Below, piece after piece: positions 21,026 through 23,952 of a stretch of 23,952 bases of DNA (its first letter is position 1; each line of letters begins with the position of its first letter). The translations under genes and the position numbers were made by a program. Source of the DNA: an uncultured Prevotella sp. (GTDB taxonomy: Bacteria; Bacteroidota; Bacteroidia; Bacteroidales; Bacteroidaceae); NCBI GenBank assembly GCA_900550035.1, contig URQS01000051.1, forward strand, positions 1 through 23,952, given 5' to 3'. The notes below the pieces were generated by a model. That model saw only the letters and a program-made list of their open reading frames with translations. It did no database searches and was not told the DNA's origin.

Positions 21026-22405
21026 ATGTCTCAGATTCAAGAACTTGACAAAGAAAAATTGTTACGTCGCAAGCTCGACTTGCTTTTGAAGACCGGTCAG
21101 ATGCTTGTCGAAAGCGCTGCTGACACCAACCGTATCATCCGCAACATGAACCGTGTGGCCGCTTTTCTCGGATTGCCCGAGGAGCATCTCCATGTGTATG
21201 TGCAGTTCAACATGCTCATGGTGAACCTCAGCGACGGCGAACACTCGTTCACCAAATTCCAGCGCTGCACCAAGCACGGTATCAACATGACCACCATTTC
21301 GCTCATCTCTAAGCTCTCATGGAAGGCCATCACCGAAGACTATACCATCGAGCAGTATGCCGAGGAACTGGAGAAGATATGCCAGCGCCCGCGCAACTAC
21401 ACTCCGCTTCAGGTGGCTATCGGAACCGGATTTGCCTGCGGCGGATTCTGTATTCAGTTCGGTTGCGACTGGATTGCTTTCTTCTATGCATCGTTGGCAG
21501 CTGCCGTTGGTATGTATCTGCGTGGTTGGTTGCTTCGCAAGGGATTCAACAACTATATGGGCATTGCCGTTGCTGCTTTCGTCAGCACGCTCATCGCTTT
21601 CCTTACAATGTGGCTTCCGTCGTCGTGGACCGCTACTCCGCTGCATCCGCTGTTGGCTTGTGCGCTCTTCATAGTGCCCGGTGTGCCTCTCATCAACTTT
21701 GTCGATGACATGCTCGACAATTATATACAGGTGGGACTCACGCGTGCTATCAATACGTTCCTTATGATTGTGGCGATGTCGTTTGGTATTGCTTTCTTCC
21801 TGAAGCTGTCCAATTTCGACTTGACGCAGTTCTATACCATCCCGATGATTCCCCACAACAATTATATAAGCTACGCTGCCGCCGCCGCCATTTCGGCTAT
21901 GGGCTTCTCTATGATTTTCAATATTCAGCGTCGTCTGTTGTGGGTAGTAGCTATCGGTGGTATCATTGCAGTATGTACACGCAACTTTGTCAATCTGGGT
22001 CCGTCTAACAACAATATCGGTCTTGATATGGGACTGGCAATCGGCTCACTTGCCGGCAGTGCGCTCATTTCGCTCATCTGCGTCAAGGCAGTACACTGGT
22101 TCCACGTGCCCCATCACGTATTGTCAATCCCGAGCGTTATTCCTATGGTGCCGGGTGTGCTCATGTATCGTGCTCTTGTGGCTTTGATTGAGATGCAGGG
22201 TGTTGTAGGCGAGTTGACCAATGCAGTGAAGTTCGGCATGGGTTCAGCTATTACCATCATGTGTATAGCCATTGGTGTTGCTATTCCTAACGTATTCGCC
22301 CGTCAGTGGATTGCACCTACACGTCGCAAGCGTCTGCAGAAAGCCATTGCCGACCGCAAGGCTCGTGGCAAGTTCGTTGATTTGTCAGAGTTTGATGCCG
22401 ATTAA
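21026..22405 (+). CDS. Threonine/serine exporter family protein (ThrE-type)
   Basis: The 459-residue product joins the two parts of the ThrE family: an N-terminal soluble part plus DUF1212-like membrane half (YjjP-like) and a C-terminal DUF3815-like half (YjjB-like). The N-terminal domain has LLLKTGQMLVESAADTNRI and the family's VYVQFNMLMV region. Around ten hydrophobic segments follow, with FIVPGVPLINFVDDM closing the first half and the repeated IPSVIPMVPGVLMYRAL in the second. The end is basic (RRKRLQKAIADRKARGK). Characterised ThrE (Corynebacterium) exports threonine and serine; the substrate here is inferred. I use the ATG at 21026 because the promoter lies between it and the longer start. 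Monocistronic, ended by the terminator at 22438. Confidence 0.9.
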   Translation: MSQIQELDKEKLLRRKLDLLLKTGQMLVESAADTNRIIRNMNRVAAFLGLPEEHLHVYVQFNMLMVNLSDGEHSFTKFQRCTKHGINMTTISLISKLSWKAITEDYTIEQYAEELEKICQRPRNYTPLQVAIGTGFACGGFCIQFGCDWIAFFYASLAAAVGMYLRGWLLRKGFNNYMGIAVAAFVSTLIAFLTMWLPSSWTATPLHPLLACALFIVPGVPLINFVDDMLDNYIQVGLTRAINTFLMIVAMSFGIAFFLKLSNFDLTQFYTIPMIPHNNYISYAAAAAISAMGFSMIFNIQRRLLWVVAIGGIIAVCTRNFVNLGPSNNNIGLDMGLAIGSLAGSALISLICVKAVHWFHVPHHVLSIPSVIPMVPGVLMYRALVALIEMQGVVGELTNAVKFGMGSAITIMCIAIGVAIPNVFARQWIAPTRRKRLQKAIADRKARGKFVDLSEFDAD

Positions 22406-22437
22406 TATTGGTTGCATTACAAATTGAATATAAAAAT

Positions 22438-22472
22438 AAAAAGCCTATTGCTGTAATGGCAATAGGCTTTTT
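22438..22472 (+). terminator. Bidirectional terminator between convergent genes
   Basis: AAAAAGCCTATTGC (22438-22451) and its exact reverse complement (22459-22472) form a 14-bp stem with A5 and T5 ends. It overlaps the stop codon of the leftward gene by two bases, so it can end both transcripts. Confidence 0.9.
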
Positions 22473-22761
22473 ATTTGCGTCTACGTTTTCCGAATAGGAA
22501 AGCGCCTTCTTGATATTTGCGGTAGAGTTTCCATCCGAGCATAGCTCCGTCGAGCACGCCCGTGCCCATACTGAGCATTTTCATTATCTTCTGGGCTTTG
22601 TTCTGTGGGGCTGGCTCTTCTCGGTGAAACAGGTCATTCCATTTTGTCGATATTACGTCACGGTCCTGTCTTATCTGCTCGCGCAATTCTTCCTTATATG
22701 ACCTTATGTCGTCGAGCGAACTGAATTTGCGTTCGCTTTGTACTGTATTGTCTTGTTTCAT
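22471..22761 (-). CDS. Small basic protein of an envelope gene trio, unknown function
   Basis: I place the start at the ATG at 22761 (MKQDNTVQSE), giving 96 residues; a longer version would need a TTG at 22812. The first two thirds are charged and helical (LDDIRSYKEELREQIRQDRD), then comes KAQKIMKMLSMGTGVLDGAML, a weakly hydrophobic, glycine-containing stretch, and a strongly basic end (FGKRRRK). I do not recognise a named family. It follows the holin-like and YtxH-like genes on the same strand, 84 bp after the former, which suggests a shared membrane-related role. Confidence 0.75.
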   Translation of the reverse strand: MKQDNTVQSERKFSSLDDIRSYKEELREQIRQDRDVISTKWNDLFHREEPAPQNKAQKIMKMLSMGTGVLDGAMLGWKLYRKYQEGAFLFGKRRRK

Positions 22762-22845
22762 ACGGCTTCTTTGTTGTTTGGATGTTTCACTTATTTGTGT
22801 GTCGTGCTGCAATTATGTTAGTGTATGCCTCAGCTTAGGTATGGA

Positions 22846-23196
22846 CTATTCCTGCATAAGCATGCTGGCGAGGAACCGCACAAGCGGACGCTCTATCCAT
22901 TTCTTTCTGAACACTACAAACAGCAGGAGCACTACGAAGTAAACACCGGCTATGCACGCAAATGCGGCAGCTGTGCCCATGAGCGGTTCAAGGGCATATA
23001 CGGCAGCAAACGACAGGTATATCAGGCCGATGAAGAGCAGCAACGAGAGCAGCGCCACCATTATAAGGGCTGTAAACAGGCGCACAATCTTGTCAATTAC
23101 ATCGAGCTTCATATACTTAGACTGAAGCCCGATGTAATGCCTCACAACCTCAATGAGTTGCGCTATTGTCTCTATGTTTTTGTCGGTTGAGAACAT
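22846..23196 (-). CDS. Holin-superfamily-III-like membrane protein
   Basis: The 116-residue protein has a charged amphipathic start (residues 1-38) and two hydrophobic hairpin segments (about 40-69 and 73-96) followed by a basic KKWIERPLV tail. This is the build of proteins annotated as phage holin family / superfamily III (Phage_holin_3_6), common in bacterial chromosomes without any phage. Here the neighbours are YtxH-like and small basic proteins, not phage genes, so an envelope or stress role is more likely than lysis. Inner membrane expected. Confidence 0.8.
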   Translation of the reverse strand: MFSTDKNIETIAQLIEVVRHYIGLQSKYMKLDVIDKIVRLFTALIMVALLSLLLFIGLIYLSFAAVYALEPLMGTAAAFACIAGVYFVVLLLFVVFRKKWIERPLVRFLASMLMQE

Positions 23197-23226
23197 TTCG
23201 ACTGTATGCTGGTTGGAGATATTTGA

Positions 23227-23445
23227 TTATTCGTTGTCGGCGTCAGTTGCTTCCTTGATGTCGTCAACAAGATCTTCAACCTCTTTGCGGCTTACGCGGA
23301 TGTTGTGCTTCTTGCAGAAATCGTCTACTGCGTCACCAATCTTTGTACGTGTCTCGCTGCCTTTTTCCGGTGCCAAGAGTATTCCTAATGCTGTTCCGGC
23401 GATAGCGCCGCCGAGAAATGCGCCAATGTAACCTAATGCTTTCAT
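23227..23445 (-). CDS. YtxH domain protein
   Basis: The 72-residue protein begins with a glycine-zipper hydrophobic segment (GYIGAFLGGAIAGTALGILL), then the APEKGSETR motif typical of YtxH/GvpP-type small proteins and an acidic helical tail. Members are linked with general stress and the envelope, though without a defined mechanism. It is the first gene of the leftward trio; the holin-like gene starts 30 bp after it. Confidence 0.87.
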   Translation of the reverse strand: MKALGYIGAFLGGAIAGTALGILLAPEKGSETRTKIGDAVDDFCKKHNIRVSRKEVEDLVDDIKEATDADNE

Positions 23446-23488
23446 GTCGTTAAAGTTTTAAAGTTTATAATGTTGTCTTTATCAAAAG

Positions 23489-23496
23489 CAAATATA
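23489..23496 (-). promoter_or_regulatory. Likely -7 box of the YtxH-holin operon
   Basis: Read leftward, TATATTTG matches TAnnTTTG, 43 bases before the YtxH ATG. No -33 match is seen. Confidence 0.5.
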
Positions 23497-23552
23497 ATAA
23501 ATCTTTTCCGATAGTTGGGCTTTTGTTTGCGTTTTTTTTGTTAAAATTACGC

Positions 23553-23688
23553 TAAAAACTGCCGAATAGCTTAAAATGAGCTATTTATGAGTCTTTCACC
23601 TCAATAGAGGTAATGATTTGGCAACAGTCCTAAATTCTGCTATCTGCATACGTTTGCTGCCTAACAACTCTTTTCGGCTGCAAAAATA
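23553..23688 (-). ncRNA. Possible minus-strand small RNA (weak)
   Basis: Read leftward, a -7-like box TATTTTTG (23688-23681) is followed by about 120 nt with two hairpins: ACCTC-TATT-GAGGT (23611-23598) and AATAGC with GCTATT (23585-23565). The second is followed by CGGCAG and five T, resembling a terminator. The only frame is 17 codons (MQIAEFRTVAKSLPLLR). No -33 element is visible. It could instead be a decayed gene end or a leader of the YtxH transcript. Bases 23689-23875 are AT-rich with nothing I can name. Confidence 0.35.
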
Positions 23689-23875
23689 CAAAAAAATAAT
23701 GAATCTAAGATTTTTAATTCCCAAAAAAACATCAAACCGAAAGACATGTTACAAAAAGTACCAGTTTTCTTACAAAATAGCAGCATAATGTTTAATCAAA
23801 TTTAATTTTACCGTCAATAAGTTTAATTCAGTTTAAAATAACCATCAAAAAGTTCTATCAATCATTTTTTTTTTG

Positions 23876-23883
23876 TACTTTTG
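23876..23883 (+). promoter_or_regulatory. -7 box for the gene at the right edge
   Basis: TACTTTTG followed by CAATCGG fits the Bacteroidota -7 pattern, 38 bases before the ATG at 23922; the start site would be near 23890. A T10 run lies just upstream and no -33 match is seen. Confidence 0.6.
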
Positions 23884-23921
23884 CAATCGGAAAGTGCATA
23901 TAAAAAGTGTTTGAGAGAAGA

Positions 23922-23952
23922 ATGAGGAAAGTTTACTGGTTATCAGTTACTT
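23922..23952 (+). CDS. Start of an unidentified gene (cut by window end)
   Basis: An ATG preceded by GAGAGAAGA, a good ribosome-binding context, begins MRKVYWLSVT and runs open to the window edge. A promoter box lies 38 bases upstream. The ten residues could be the basic start of a signal peptide, but they are too few to name a family. Confidence 0.45.
   Translation, partial: MRKVYWLSVT

Noticed and set aside
22846..23196. Prophage remnant because of a holin-like gene
   Set aside because: No other phage genes, att-like repeats or integrase are present; such holin-like proteins are common in bacterial chromosomes.

Overview
The window is a stretch of Bacteroidota chromosome, most likely Bacteroidales and probably Prevotellaceae. 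Three things point there. Promoters follow the Bacteroidota pattern (TTTG, about 20 bases, TAnnTTTG) rather than the E. coli pattern. The gene content and order (rsfS-ftsH-cdsA; sppA-lpxK-purine nucleoside phosphorylase-thiL) fit Bacteroidales. The tRNA genes do not encode CCA. Most genes are housekeeping; two genes and several repeat tracts look accessory.

Left part (1-4136): the 3' part of a strongly codon-biased GGGtGRT-family gene is followed by a rhuM-family gene. That gene lies between two perfect 48-bp direct repeats, each carrying the same strong terminator. A leftward pair follows: nadB (L-aspartate oxidase) and a small exported FMN-binding-domain protein.

Middle left (4137-10158): pepT has a textbook promoter. 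A 620-bp gap then holds a 70-nt inverted repeat, four 22-bp tandem repeats and four 33-bp tandem repeats. The last array runs into the promoter of an AT-rich AAA/DUF4143 ATPase gene. A CPA2-type cation:proton antiporter follows. Next comes a gene-free interval with a consensus promoter and a terminator about 220 nt apart, which I read as an independent small RNA.

Middle (10159-15190): mtnN and luxS form an S-adenosylhomocysteine recycling / AI-2 pair. They converge on the leftward rsfS-ftsH-cdsA operon. As given, ftsH is split by a one-base frameshift near 14384.

Middle right (15190-16080): there are two identical tRNA-Gln(CTG) genes, a C-terminal transposase relic, a tRNA-Phe on the minus strand and a block of 7-bp (GAGAATT-like) repeats in inverted orientation.

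Right part (16080-23952): the leftward operon sppA-lpxK-PNP-thiL includes a 62-bp overlap between lpxK and the phosphorylase gene. Divergent from it is a ThrE-type threonine/serine exporter. A leftward envelope trio follows (YtxH-like, holin-superfamily-III-like, small basic protein), then a possible minus-strand small RNA and the first codons of a rightward gene.

I found no complete mobile element, CRISPR array or clear defence island. The best candidates for something undescribed are the repeat-decorated ATPase gene, the terminator-flanked rhuM cassette and the small RNA at about 9859-10082.
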